In this document: piece by piece, positions 21,523-31,900 of the stretch
How positions within the stretch are numbered: position 1 is the first letter of the stretch
Layout of the letters: every line of letters starts with the position of its first letter
NCBI GenBank assembly: GCA_037576195.1
Contig: CM075102.1
Span: 14,380,745 to 14,444,744 of the forward strand
Source of the DNA: Phytoseiulus persimilis
Taxonomy: Eukaryota > Arthropoda > Arachnida > Mesostigmata > Phytoseiidae
DNA: 64,000 bases
Reading direction: 5' to 3'
Program-made: the position numbers and the translations under genes
The notes under the pieces: model-generated
The model's database searches: none
What the model was told of the DNA's origin: nothing
The model's input: the letters and a program-made list of their open reading frames with translations, nothing else

Positions 21523-23656
21523 TTTATTTCATGATTATGGTTGTATGCACTGCGGGAGTTTAGCCGATACCGACTAGACTAGAAGCCTCAGGTAAAGAGC
21601 CGATGACCGCCGCACTGTTGCCTTTCTGGACCTCAATGGACACACGCTGAAACAGGAACTCCGAGGCCCTTCTGTCTCCCGTAACAACTTCAATTCGCCT
21701 TCCGAGTTCTTTGAGGAACGTTTGCGTTGAGCTTCCCGCGACACCGAGGGTCTCTAACGCTATAGGCTGGACAATGAAACGGGATTCCAGCTCTCTGTAT
21801 TTCGACATCTTACTCGCCTCCGCCATATTGGCGACGACCCCAGGCCCACGAGCGGCGCCGGTGCGGTACGACGGCGCTAGAGTATCCCAGACCGTGGCGT
21901 CCCACACAAGAGACCTCCCGGCCCTCCATGACGACAGTGTTAGGCCGTCGGGTCGGAGCGCCGAGTTACCTGAGAGCCCCGTCGGTTCCAGGTTGCTGGC
22001 AACTCCTGCGGAACCAAGAGCGTGCGAAATGACGGAGTTGAGAGCCCTGTGCCGAGAATGTCGGCCGCTACTGCGGGAACAGCTGAGACCGTGATCTCCA
22101 AACGCGGAAACCTGCGAATCACATCTGGCGCACTGGTGAGGAGCGCAGATTGCAGCTCCTAGTCGAAGTCCGGCAGCGATGCGGAGTGTGTTGTTGTCCA
22201 GCATCGTGCCTAATGACGGGGATGGAATGGCATAAAGCCATTTTCCACTGGTCGCATGGAAAGCGGCATGTAATCTTGCCCTCTCACGATCATCCGCGGC
22301 GTCTCTGAGCAGCTCCGCCTGCCTTGTTCTGGTGACCACTGCCACCAACGTGGCCTGAGAGATCTTTTCTGGAATATCGATCCACTGGCGCCGAAATCTC
22401 ACTGACAGGGAGTCGATACGGGAACAGATGTGGGAAGAGACCTCTGGTGGAGAGAAGCTCGAGGCCAGGTCCCTAACCTGAACCAGGGAGCCGAGGTGAG
22501 CGCAGGTGCTTAAATCCGAGATTGAGCGGACGCCGAGGCCACCAGCACCGATGGGCAGTGACGCCTGCTTCCAGAGGTCTCCGGCGGCGAGATCTAAGTT
22601 GAGGACCGAGGTAAGACAATGACGAAACTTCTCGTCGAACTGGCGCAAGGCGTCTGTAATCCCGTCGGTGTCGGAACAGCGAAGAATGTGTAGGAGCCGA
22701 GGAGAGGAGAGGCTACAGCGGGTGAGAAACAGAGCAGGGTGGGCGTCAAGCGTAGGGAGTCTCGAGCACCAAAGATCGACAAGAGATAGCTTCTTCCTCA
22801 GGACCCCCTCGACGGCAGAAGCGGACAGGGGTGCTCCAAGCAGCTCGAGGTCGCCGTTGTCGACAAGGCGGGCACTGGGGAGCAGATCTCGGAACCCAGC
22901 GACGTGTGTCAGACGCAGGGGTACGTCGTCAGAAAGAGTCGACACTTCGCACTTGCCAACATTGAGCTCCAACCCAGAGACAGCGGCGAAATCCCGCACT
23001 CCCTGAATGTCTGATATAACTGATGGCATTGGACCCGCAAGCGTGCCATCGTCCAAGTACCAAGGCTTGAACTCCGATTCGAGGGTAGATAGGAGTCCGT
23101 GTAGAGCGATACAAAATAAGGGGGGGCCCCACGGGTCCCCTTGTTGGACCCCATTTGTCGACAGAATAACGCGATCTTCCCAGAAGAGCTTGCTAGGCAG
23201 CCTATAAGCCTGGTGAATCATAGGCTGGAGTGCCGGGAAATTTGTGTGAATGGAAGTAAGGATGAGATCCCTGCGTAACGTGTTGAACGCGTTGGCGAAA
23301 TCCAGTTTGACTAGAACCTTATCGGAGCTCTTGTTGACCTCTAGGTAGCTCGTTGCCGCGTGAACCGCCGCCTCACAAGCTCCCTCGACACCGAACCCCA
23401 ACTGAGTCGGCGCGATGAGATGGCAAATGGACTCCCTATGCTTCCGGACCGCGACCTTAGCCGCCAAACGACGTAGTGTATTACCAACCGCGATGGGCCG
23501 GATGCCGCCGTCTTTTTTTCGCAGCGCTATAAGATTGGCCCCGTAAAAAGTCTCAAGGGCGAAATCGGGGAGCTTGCCATTGATGACTAGAGAACAGAAC
23601 TTCGTTAGGGCAGCGACGAGGGGACATGAATTGCTGTCCTTCTCGATGAGGTCTCA
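21523..23656 (-). mobile_element. R2-superfamily non-LTR retrotransposon, 5'-truncated
   Basis: The element runs on the minus strand. Its open frame begins abruptly at about 23653, right after an in-frame TGA, inside the region before the fingers of the reverse transcriptase, with no N-terminal zinc-finger part. This is the usual result of incomplete target-primed reverse transcription. The 3' side has an AATAAA at 21528-21523, 31 nt past the stop. It does not sit in 28S rDNA. No target-site duplication was identified by eye, so the exact borders are uncertain. Confidence 0.8.
21560..23653 (-). CDS. Reverse transcriptase with restriction-like endonuclease domain (R2/R4-type)
   Basis: The frame is open for 697 codons. 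The reverse transcriptase palm is seen in VKLDFANAFNTLRRDL (motif A), QQGDPWGPPLFCIAL (motif B) and WYLDDGTLAG (the YxDD catalytic motif, here YLDD). Toward the C-terminus a zinc-knuckle CARCDSQVSAFGDHGLSC precedes a restriction-like endonuclease with RPDGLTLSSW and VWDATVWDTLAP, then KMSKY and ETLGVAGSSTQTFLKELG. This order (RT, CCHC knuckle, REL-endonuclease) defines the R2/R4/NeSL/Utopia group. The YLDDG signature and C-terminus resemble copies common in chelicerate and cnidarian genomes. The residues needed for both activities look intact, but the N-terminal DNA-binding part is gone. It has no dedicated promoter in view. Confidence 0.88.
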   Translation of the reverse strand, partial: DLIEKDSNSCPLVAALTKFCSLVINGKLPDFALETFYGANLIALRKKDGGIRPIAVGNTLRRLAAKVAVRKHRESICHLIAPTQLGFGVEGACEAAVHAATSYLEVNKSSDKVLVKLDFANAFNTLRRDLILTSIHTNFPALQPMIHQAYRLPSKLFWEDRVILSTNGVQQGDPWGPPLFCIALHGLLSTLESEFKPWYLDDGTLAGPMPSVISDIQGVRDFAAVSGLELNVGKCEVSTLSDDVPLRLTHVAGFRDLLPSARLVDNGDLELLGAPLSASAVEGVLRKKLSLVDLWCSRLPTLDAHPALFLTRCSLSSPRLLHILRCSDTDGITDALRQFDEKFRHCLTSVLNLDLAAGDLWKQASLPIGAGGLGVRSISDLSTCAHLGSLVQVRDLASSFSPPEVSSHICSRIDSLSVRFRRQWIDIPEKISQATLVAVVTRTRQAELLRDAADDRERARLHAAFHATSGKWLYAIPSPSLGTMLDNNTLRIAAGLRLGAAICAPHQCARCDSQVSAFGDHGLSCSRSSGRHSRHRALNSVISHALGSAGVASNLEPTGLSGNSALRPDGLTLSSWRAGRSLVWDATVWDTLAPSYRTGAARGPGVVANMAEASKMSKYRELESRFIVQPIALETLGVAGSSTQTFLKELGRRIEVVTGDRRASEFLFQRVSIEVQKGNSAAVIGSLPEASSLVGIG

Positions 23657-23894
23657 TTCAATTCTATTGGGTGGATGCAAAAGTTCTGCGCCCCTAATTC
23701 CAAACGCTCATAGCTCCGCTCCCAACTCCCAAGAGGCGCAGAGAGATAACAAAATATTCGAAATGTGCGGAATTTAGTCAGCTTTCGGATGGCAACAACG
23801 GCAATTTCTAAGAAGCGCCGTGCTCACAGGAGCGATTTTACTGAAAGGGTCTGAATTCGAAAAATCGCGATTTTGCAGTTCCGGCGAAACTAAG

Positions 23895-24074
23895 ATTATG
23901 ACCTCCTGTTTTCAGAAACATGAAGTTTGTCGAAAAATAAGCGGTTTCAAAAAAATTGAGCATTTTGGCCACGTCAAAGCGGAGGTATCGGCTCCCGAAG
24001 ATTCGATTTTTTTGTGATTCTTTAGTGACCCTTTTTTCCGCCAATTGTACGGTCTCATTGATGGGATACGCTGG
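23895..24074 (+). repeat. Left arm of the inverted repeat
   Basis: Plus-strand copy of the mariner 5' leader; similarity to the right arm ends at CGCTGG (24074). Outward of 23895 the two flanks no longer match. Confidence 0.75.
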
Positions 24075-24239
24075 GATTTCCCTGGAAACGCTCAGAAGCC
24101 TCCTGGAAACGTCCTCTCAATCCTTTTCTTAGTTGGACGCGTTGCAAGGAGAGACCTTAGAATCAGAGTCGGATTGTCAGAATCATTTTCGTCTTCTCCA
24201 GCGACGATAGAGTCATTTCACTGCATGGACACCATTGAG

Positions 24240-24536
24240 CAATACAATCTTTATTTTCCATTGATCGGGTACATACTCGCCGGTTGTTATCGACGGATTT
24301 CCATTCAGGAAGGCAACAAAGTCGTCGACACTCAGTTCGACAGGTCAGCCCGATCGTGGCTCATCGTTCACGTCCTGGTTGCCGTCTCGGAACTTGGCGA
24401 ACCACCTCTTCACTGTGGAAAGAGACGAAGTGGCTTCACGGAACACGGGTTCCATTTGTTTTGTCTCCGCCGCTGAATTCCCCTTGAGGAACTCGTGGAG
24501 CATTGCGCTCCGGATCAGTTGATCTCAGTTGGCCAT
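24240..24536 (-). pseudogene. Mariner transposase, N-terminal fragment
   Basis: Starting at the ATG at 24536, the frame gives the N-terminal helix-turn-helix region of a mariner transposase: LIRSAMLHEFLKGNSAAETK, then STVKRWFAKFRDGNQDV and DEPRSG. In-frame TGA codons occur at codon 4 and right after DEPRSG, where family members have Arg; the second is a CGA-to-TGA type change. Similarity fades after SITTGEYV. The catalytic half is missing, so the copy is dead. Confidence 0.82.
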
Positions 24537-24576
24537 TCCGGGATGTTGGCTGGATTTTCGAAACTTTCACGAACTT

Positions 24577-24763
24577 CCAGCGTGTCCCATCTATGAGACC
24601 GTTCAATTGGCGGAAAAAATGTCATCGAAAAATCACCAGAAAATCGAATCTCCGGGAGCAGATATCTCTGCTTTGCCGTGGCCCAAATACTCAATTCTTT
24701 CTTTGAAACCGCTTATTCTTCGACGAACTTCATGTTCACGAAGAGAAAACAGGGGGTCATAAT
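24577..24763 (-). repeat. Right arm of the inverted repeat
   Basis: Minus-strand copy of the leader, leading directly into the transposase start codon at 24536. Just outside it, at 24774-24796, lies the palindrome TTCCGTTAT-AACGC-ATAACGGAA. Confidence 0.75.
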
Positions 24764-24773
24764 TATACCTATA

Positions 24774-24796
24774 TTCCGTTATAACGCATAACGGAA
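24774..24796. repeat. 23-bp interrupted palindrome next to the fold-back element
   Basis: Nine-base arms TTCCGTTAT and ATAACGGAA are separated by AACGC. It lies 11 bp outside the right arm and could be a target-site feature or an unrelated hairpin. Confidence 0.7.
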
Positions 24797-25168
24797 AATC
24801 GATTCGGGAGAATGATTGGAAGACTTGCTATTCGTCCATACCCTGCAGCACTTCTCAAGAACTAGCCCCAGGGGAACCATGATCATCTCGCGCGTCGGGG
24901 GGGGGGGGGGGTGTTCCGATCCGGAGAGCGAATATCCGTCCCCGGTCGCTTGGAAACAGAGAGTACTCGGAAATTCCCGGCAAGAAGCTTCGTGTGATCC
25001 TTTTCATGCTCCGAGCGAGACGCTTAGCTCGACCTCTCTGCCGCTACGAGCCCGACGCGTTGCTGAATTTGTCAGACACTTCAAGCAAGACGCGAGCCGA
25101 CTCACCCAATCCCTTTGAGGCTGCAATTTACATTATAATAAGGAGCCTCACCCGATTTTCCTGACGCT
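24797..25168. other. Spacer between the two mariner pieces
   Basis: Contains a run of about 13 G at 24898-24911 (GGGGGGGGGGGG core). No gene or mariner similarity was seen in this stretch. Confidence 0.4.
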
Positions 25169-25742
25169 TCAAGCTTGACGCGTCTCAGAGTCTCTGTGAC
25201 GATTCGAGTAAATTCCGGTGATTCCCTTCTTCAAGAACTTTTTCTCTTTATTATCAAAATATCGATGGAGATGATTTTCAATATCCTTTAACGATTCAAA
25301 TGTGGCGCCGTCAAGGGAGTTCTGCAGAGACCTGAACGAGTGATAAACTGATCGTGCGAGGTCGGGACCATAAGCTGGGTGCGGTAGCACATCCCAATCA
25401 AACTCCGCCAATTTCTGCCGGGAAGCCGAACTTTTGTGTGGTCCCTGATTATCGTGTTGAAAATTTACGTCCAACCTGTTTGCTAAAGCTGGGTGCTCGG
25501 ATGCATCTGCGGTCTTCAAATCTTCAGGTTGTCTGCAGTAGACTTCGGTCTAGAAATATGAGTTGTCTCTCTCGGATATTTTTCTTGGCCCTTCGTAGAC
25601 TGTCGTCAGCGACTCCGACATATGGGCGACGAATCCTCGAAACTGCCACCGCCTCGGTCATATTCCGTTCTCCTGATTCCGGCATTATTCTGTTCGACCA
25701 ACAGTCGGAATCAGCTCGAACTTCACGGTGTAAAAGAGACAA
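25169..25742 (-). pseudogene. Mariner transposase, dead C-terminal half (mauritiana-like)
   Basis: The minus-strand frame to 25169 reads VNFQHDNQGPHKSS, WDVLPHPAYGPDLA, YHSFRSLQNSLDG and ends near KKGITGIYSNR, matching the second half of mariner transposase. HDN supplies the second catalytic Asp. The third, 34 residues on (normally SDYH), is SVYH, so the Asp is Val. Upstream, LFYTVKFELIPTVGR is in the same general order but separated by about 100 nt of unrelated sequence with stops. The copy lies upstream, in reading direction, of the N-terminal fragment at 24.5 kb, so they are two different insertions or a rearranged one. Confidence 0.82.
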
Positions 25743-26170
25743 CTTGGGAGAAGTGCCATAGGCTATATAATCCCGGCGAGCGGTGTTCCGCTGTAGGCAG
25801 AGTGGTGAAAGACGGCAAATAAAATTCCGGTGAAATCCCGGTCAATCTCTGAGTACGAAAAGCAATCTCGGGAGTTTCTCGACCTCTAAATCCCATATTT
25901 GGATTTCCATGTTCAGTTCTCATGAGAGAATGTTCACGATCTCATCTTGAGATCCCCTGTTGCCAATCGAAGAGATGGCACGCGAATCGAGGAAGAGCTG
26001 GCCAACTCAAAGATGACGCTGATTGTTTCTCGCTCCGGAAGAGAGAAGGCGGAGAAGCGAACGCCATCAACGGAGCCAGTGGAGAACTGTTCAGGAAGCA
26101 ACGACTGCTTACCGAGACCTGGAAAGTTGGTCTCGACCCTGACGTCGTTTGGAGTACCGATATTATAAAT
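25743..26170. other. Spacer downstream of COA1
   Basis: A 111-codon minus-strand frame (25934-26269) overlaps the COA1 3' end and includes a GTAAGC donor-like site at about 26107. No motif supports it and it crosses the COA1 poly(A) signal, so I treat it as unassigned. Confidence 0.35.
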
Positions 26171-26176
26171 TTTATT
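26171..26176 (-). promoter_or_regulatory. Poly(A) signal of COA1
   Basis: AATAAA on the minus strand, 77 nt past the COA1 stop codon. Confidence 0.65.
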
Positions 26177-26252
26177 CGGGTAAAACGTCCGCCCCCAGTT
26201 TGCATCCGATTTTGTGAATTTTCCCCGTTTTGCATCCAGCTTGCGGGATAAC

Positions 26253-27131
26253 TCAGTCACCCCCTTCATGGATGAAATCGTGAAACGTATTTACAAACTC
26301 TTCGTCGGCTTCGGGTCTTCTGAAAACTATCAGCCTCTTATCCTTATGCTTTGAAACACGCAGCTCGACTCGCATCACTTCCCATCGATCCTTCGGAATT
26401 TCATCGTTGAGTCCATCCGACAGATTTCCATCATTAGCAGCTTCTTCTGGACGCGTTGACTGCACACAGTACGATGTCACCGAACCAACATCATAAGGTC
26501 CCCGGGTAGCGATTGTCACAAAAGCTTTCCCCTTTGTCACGTAGAACTTGGTGGCGTCCCCTGCAATGTAACTCGTAAGATGAGTCGATGACGATTAGTC
26601 TTCTGCGCTTCGCCGCCAATCTCTGCCGTAATTGCCACGAAAGTCAAAGAGGAAGCGAGCCATCGTGGCACGAGCCCTCATTATCACTTGGGTAGGCAAT
26701 CGTCTGGGGATTCGAGCCTGAATTCTCTCAGACTCCCGAAGCCAAGGAGTTCTCGCCGAATCCCAGAGCATCGTTAGTTACGAGAGACGTTTGTGTCAGA
26801 TTGCTCACCGATGTCCAACTTCCCAAATTTTATGGGACGTCCGAGCAGCTTTCCGACAGTTTCGTTCTCCTCCACGATTTTTTTTGTTTTCTGAGGAATG
26901 AGAGTCGAGTCAGAGGGGATCCTTGATGGGGAGTAAATCGAAGATTTCCCTCGTGGGAAACCCGGAGGGAGTTTCCTGAATGATGTTTGAGATGAAGCTG
27001 GAGCTTACCTTGTAATATCCTTCGCTCTGGAATTTGCTCCGAAGGTGGGCCCTGGTAATGAACAAGCCGCTGAGACCAATACTCGTCGTGACGCAGAGAG
27101 CCTTGACAAGGGTTTCGAACTTGAGGTTGCT
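26253..27131 (-). CDS. COA1: Cytochrome c oxidase assembly factor 1 homolog (COA1/MITRAC15)
   Basis: Three supported exons: 27131-27009, 26890-26809, 26560-26253, with introns of 118 and 248 nt and strong acceptors (CATTCATTGCAG, CATTCCTCAG, GTTACATTGCAG). The frame gives one membrane helix near the start (LCVTTSIGLSGLFIT), a basic stretch (RAHLRSKFQSEGYYK), the family signature LLGRPIKFGKLD, and a beta-rich domain facing the intermembrane space (KAFVTIATRGPYD, RWEVMRVELRVSK). COA1 acts in the inner mitochondrial membrane in early COX1/complex IV assembly. About 170 aa are visible; human is ~146. The first exon is uncertain: ATG AAC CGT ATG at 27255-27244, followed by a GTGGGT donor, has the right phase and would add MNRM. 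TIM21 shares the fold, but the 'G-x-P' signature fits COA1 better. Confidence 0.72.
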
Positions 27132-27255
27132 CTGCAATGAATTTCGTAGCGGCTCATTCCTAAGCTAACGTGAGTTTCAGCTGCGTTGGAGGAGATTTTC
27201 CAAAAACCGCTGGGAGAGTTTCTCTCATCACACATCGACCCACCATACGGTTCAT

Positions 27256-28569
27256 CACGCGCCGCAATCCACGAATTTCTCACTCTTCCAGATTCTCACG
27301 TCGACTTCGTGTCGAATTTCCGTAAGAGAGGAACGCAATGCCGGGACTCCTCCGATCAGCTGTCGAGTCGTCTGCTAGGCGCCGTTACGAGCGCCCGGAG
27401 AACTGCTCCGTACGCGCGGGCCTCCGTAGAACAGAGAGGAGGTCCAGCCTCCGGCCAGTGCGCGGACCGTGAAACCCGATGGCCTGCGGATTTCCACGTG
27501 TTCGGGACCACTGCGGGAAAACTCTTCCAAGGAGAAAAAATATTCCCCTTGTGGGCACCCTGTTTCACATGACAATCCTGTATGAGAAGGGCTGGCCGTG
27601 ATAACCAGATGGCAGAGTTGGGTATAATCATAAACATGATTGTGATTATTTTCATGATTATGACGATTGTTTCCGTGAGTATGATGATTATTTGCATGAT
27701 TATGATGATCATAGTCATGATCATGATCATTATTTCCATGAGTTTGATGAGTACTTCCATGATGGTGGTGATTATTTTCATGATTATGATTATTATTTTC
27801 GTGATTATGATGATTATTTTCGTGATAATGATGATTATTTTCGTGATTATGATGATTATTTTCGTGATCAAGATGATTATTTTCGTGAGTATGATGATTA
27901 TTATTATTCTGGTATACTCAAGCACCCGGTGGAAGGATGAACATGCATCAGTACTCAGAAGAGCCTCGAGCAGACGCAAAGGAGAACGCAGAAGCCATTC
28001 AACCCATGAATTGTCGAGAATACCTGGATGCCCGGCAGAACATGATCGGTTGATGCGAGTAGATCAGACAATCGTTCACCCGACTCACTTTCATCATTGG
28101 TAAGACTATATTCGTGCGGAGGATCGACGCATTACGCGCTATTCCTCGTATAGGCTTCGGATGAATGTAGTATCATCAGAATGTCTTTCAACAATGCTCA
28201 TCGAGCCCACAATAATCGAAACTTCCGTGAGGCTCCCAAGAATCGGAGCAGAATCAGCGTCGGAACCCGACTCTACTTCGAGAAACGATGGGACTTGGAA
28301 ACCTCTGTTTGTCTCTGATTGAGAGTTCCCTTGCTCGGACAACGAGCACAGAGCAGTGAAGCAGTGCTACTCGAGTCCGTTTTCTGGACTTCCTCCAAAA
28401 CTCTTCAGGAGAGGGCATATTTACCGAGGCAAAATACCCCCATGACAGCCGCCCCCCGTAAGTAGCTGAGTTGTCAGAGGACGGATTCATATTGAGAACT
28501 GAGGAACAACGCAAGAAGCTACAAGGAAGACAAGCTTGATCATAGGATGAACAGTTGAATCACATTCTT
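27256..28569. other. Intergenic stretch with minisatellite
   Basis: Lies between the COA1 5' end and the 3' end of the Expansion-like gene. The only clear structure is the tandem repeat at 27625-27908. Minus-strand frames at 28139-28514 are Ser/Asp-rich but lack motifs. Confidence 0.4.
27625..27908. repeat. 21-bp minisatellite (GATTATTTTCGTGATTATGAT-like)
   Basis: About five near-perfect 21-bp units (27798-27905), each of the form TTCGTGATTATGATGATTATT, follow a more diverged array starting near 27625. Because 21 is a multiple of three, reading frames stay open across it: one plus frame would encode DDYFRDY repeats and the minus frame an Ile-rich repeat. I regard these frames as by-products of the repeat, not genes. 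Confidence 0.9.
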
Positions 28570-28575
28570 TTTATT
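28570..28575 (-). promoter_or_regulatory. Poly(A) signal of the Expansion-like gene
   Basis: AATAAA on the minus strand, about 340 nt past the stop at 28917. It makes the 90-codon frame at 28560-28832 part of the 3' UTR. Confidence 0.55.
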
Positions 28576-28916
28576 ATTAGTAAATGGCGCGATCTACAAG
28601 TGTTCTCCAACAGAATGAGTCGTTCGTTTCTTCCCCATCTCACACTGTTGGAGGAAATCATGTTTCCCTCGTCGTCGAAAGAAGCAAAGACGCCGCGGAC
28701 CCCAATCATACAGTCATCCGAAAATCTATGGACCGATCGATTCCACGTTCGGTCACCCTGCGAATCACAGTGAATCCTTACTCCGTCCCGTTTCTGAACG
28801 AGAACGCTGTAAACTGGCGCGCATGCACACAATCACGGCTATCTAGTGACTCGGGTTTCTCCAGTCGTCTTACGGTCGTTTCCGAAGATTCGCTCCATTC
28901 GCCATCAGCTCTCACA

Positions 28917-31900
28917 TCATTCCCATTCTCCAACAAAAACTTCGCGAGCGTGCGAATACGTGGGCGTCGCGCCCGCTGAAGAGGATGAGCTTGAACTCTG
29001 CGCCGTGGAGTTCTGTCTAAGCGGGAGTACACCGTAAATTTTCGAGTAGTCATGGTCTGGACTCTCTGAAAGACAGAACGACAGCAGCGACGGTGAGTTC
29101 AGGAGTTCGCATTCCAAACTAGAGTCAAGTCCTCGTGGTGTGTCAGGTCGGTGTTGTACAGTGTGAGTGTGGCCGTCTGTTCCTCACGCTAGGGTCTCAT
29201 GTTGGATACGCATGCGACGGACTCTGGGTGCAAGATATGCCTTGGTTAGTTGTTTGTAGTCAGGGGGGGAGGTCGGGGTCTGACTCATTTGTATCGGTTT
29301 CGCGTTGGGCTCTGATTAGAGGTCGTTATTGCGCGTCATTCCAAGAAAAGAGAAAGACTTACGATATATGCCGTTGTCTCTATTACGCATGCCATAGAGT
29401 GAGTTGAGGTAGTTCGATGAGTGGTTTGACGAGGCGTAAGCATAGATCGTATCCTTCTGCAGACGTTCACGGTCCCGACGGTTGTAATTGTAATCTCGGT
29501 TGAAGTTGGGCACTCGTGCCTTTAGACCGCAGTAGTATGGGTCGTCGTATATCCCGGACGAGGAAGATATCTTCCTCGACGGCGTTTGCGATGGGACCCC
29601 GGCGTAAGTATCTTCATAGTCCGGCTACGGGAAGAAAACATGAGTTAGTTGGAGGAATGCAAGATCGCGAGGTAACGTCATTTGACGGAGGCGGGAGAGA
29701 CGGGTGTCCGTTTTCCGTGGAATCACTCCGGCCTCCGACTCCACCTCTATCGTTGACAAAGCTCAAGGAAGGACGGTTGGTTAGCTGCTTGGAAGCGTCG
29801 CGTGCACGTCGAGTCATGCAGCCTCGTGTAGACATGCTTCATCCCTCAGCTTAGCAATGGGCAGGCATGGTTAAGGGATGACGTCCGCTCCGAAGGCGGT
29901 GGTTAGAGCTGGTTCGACTATTTCCTGGAACGAAACTGACCTGAGGGGTACTTACGCGAGGCACCCTCGGTTTTCTGTCCTTGTGATCCCTCGGCGGGAG
30001 TTTCGGAGGTCGCGGATCGCGATCGCGCTTCATGTTCGTCGTATTGTGCCCGCCGGAAGACCCTGACGACGACGCGCCGCCCGGAAGCGCAGTATACGGA
30101 TCCTCGACATCGTTGCCCCGACCTCGAGCTGGCGTGTCGAAAATCGACATCAGGTTCGGTGCACTCTGACGCTTCGCGGCTGCCGGAACTGCGTATTGAG
30201 CTGCGAATTGATCGGAGTCCTCATGTTAGGTTTGGAGGAGCATTGGACAATCGGAGATTCGTTGAACATCAGGTAGAGCTTTGAAAGCATATGAGTTCGC
30301 CGAGTGCGGAGATCGTGAATGGAAGCAGAAGCTGAGCTAATGAGACACTCACGAGGCAGTTTGCTCTTGAGCATGTCCAGGGCGACGATGTTGATGACCA
30401 TCACCCACACGGGGACCTGCAGGACATCAGCGCAGTCGCGAACGAAACTTATGCAGGAAATGCACTGAGCCTCGAGCGATTTCCGGTCCGGGTATCCTCT
30501 GGAAGTCGAGGTCGTCTCGTATCAGAGACGCATACACTATTTGCTTTAGGCTGTTTGGTAGCGCTTCGTGGGAGTCTGGATTCACGTGGACGCAACTTAC
30601 CTCTTCATCTCACGGATTACGTTTGCACGAAACCTCTCCATATCGAAAAGCTTCACGGGCTTGTCGAACTCCAGGTGTCCTCTGTTTTCGATAACTTCTT
30701 TCGAAATCGACGAGTTTTCCGCGCTTTGAGCACCATTGACGTAAATTGAAGATTTAGAGATTCGCTTGATGACGATATTCCCCGACTTGTCCATAGTGAT
30801 TCGAGCACCCTGGAATCGAGGACGGCTATATGAGATACAGTCTTCCATGGAATCTTCTCACGCTTTTATGATCCTCGCGTTTCTACCGATTTTTCCATCG
30901 GCTGTGAAAACATTGTGAATCCGACTCAGATCCTCTCCATATGATGCTGGCGTGTTTCGAGTAAGTCCGATCTCGAGAAGCCAAGTCCGATCTCATGGAA
31001 ACCTGGTGATTCTAGGGCTGGAATCGCGAGCGTGTAAACTGCCAAATGCCAGCAAACTATCGCAGTTCTTATCGACTCTTTGGGTTTCAGGCAAGCAGTT
31101 TCAGCTCATCGGAAGCCAGGACCCAACGAGCGATTGGTGAGACGATCGACGACGCTGCTTTTTCAGAGAAGAGAGTTTCGCTGGTGAGGCAAACGGAAGC
31201 TACTAGCGACGATGCGAGAACTATTCGTCGTTCACAGCTAATCTTTTTGTTCGTTGTCGAGGAGAACAACATTGCGACAGCCCTGTGGCGGTTTGCAATA
31301 TTCAAATTTTCTTCGTGATCGATTCCACGATCGCTCTTCCCTTGACCACCGCAGTGTTCCCCGACCTGACAGCCCCTCAAAGGAACGGCGACGGGTTTTC
31401 ATCCAGGGAATCGATCACCCTGTTGGAATTCGGCATCGAGCGAAAAGCTTCTCTGGATGAGTTTGCTCGAGTTCCTCACAGTGATTAAACTCGACTATTT
31501 TCGTTCAACTCGAGTGGTCATAGGTGGCGGCTAAACGAATAAATCGCGATAGACTACCATCGATGAAGTGGTGGAAAAAAGTTCTGTCACGCGTATCAAC
31601 GCGAAGAATCTGTTTTCGTGAATACAGCTCGGATGTTGATAGATAATAATCCTAGCCATGATCGGTCTTTCTCCGGACGCTAATTTGCAGCGTTTTTGCA
31701 TCGATTCCGACGAACAACAAAACGAAGGACAACTGATTGTGATTTAGAAACTTCGAGAATGCAACAAAGCTGCGGGCTCACGGCTCATTCGGTGAGCAAA
31801 ACGATCTGTTCGCGGATTCCGCCGTTGGCTGACTTTTCGTCCTGCTTTCGGCAGTTCTTCACTGAAAATGTTTAGCGGGTGTCATCGTGATCTCATCCCG

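Larger units (their letters stand above)
23895..24763. mobile_element. Fold-back element with long inverted arms around a mariner start
   Basis: The left arm (23895-24074) and the reverse complement of the right arm (24763-24577) align over about 180-187 bp with scattered mismatches; shared blocks include GAATAAGCGGTTTCAAA (right arm; AAATAAGCGG in the left) and TTTTTTCCGCCAATTG. The right arm is the 5' leader of a mariner transposase reading leftward (24536 on). The left arm is an inverted copy of the same leader. The structure looks like two mariner 5' ends joined head to head, a composite that may have formed by recombination or abortive transposition. Confidence 0.75.

Noticed and set aside
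21711..23006. Plus-strand frames of 112-127 codons
   Set aside because: Antisense shadows of the reverse transcriptase frame.
27692..27940. 82-codon Asp/Tyr-rich frame with DDYFRDY repeats
   Set aside because: Entirely produced by the 21-bp minisatellite; the minus strand is equally open.
28560..28832. 90-codon minus-strand frame (starts MCACAPVYSVLVQKRD)
   Set aside because: It falls between the stop of the Expansion-like gene and its AATAAA at 28570-28575, so it is most likely 3' UTR; no motif.
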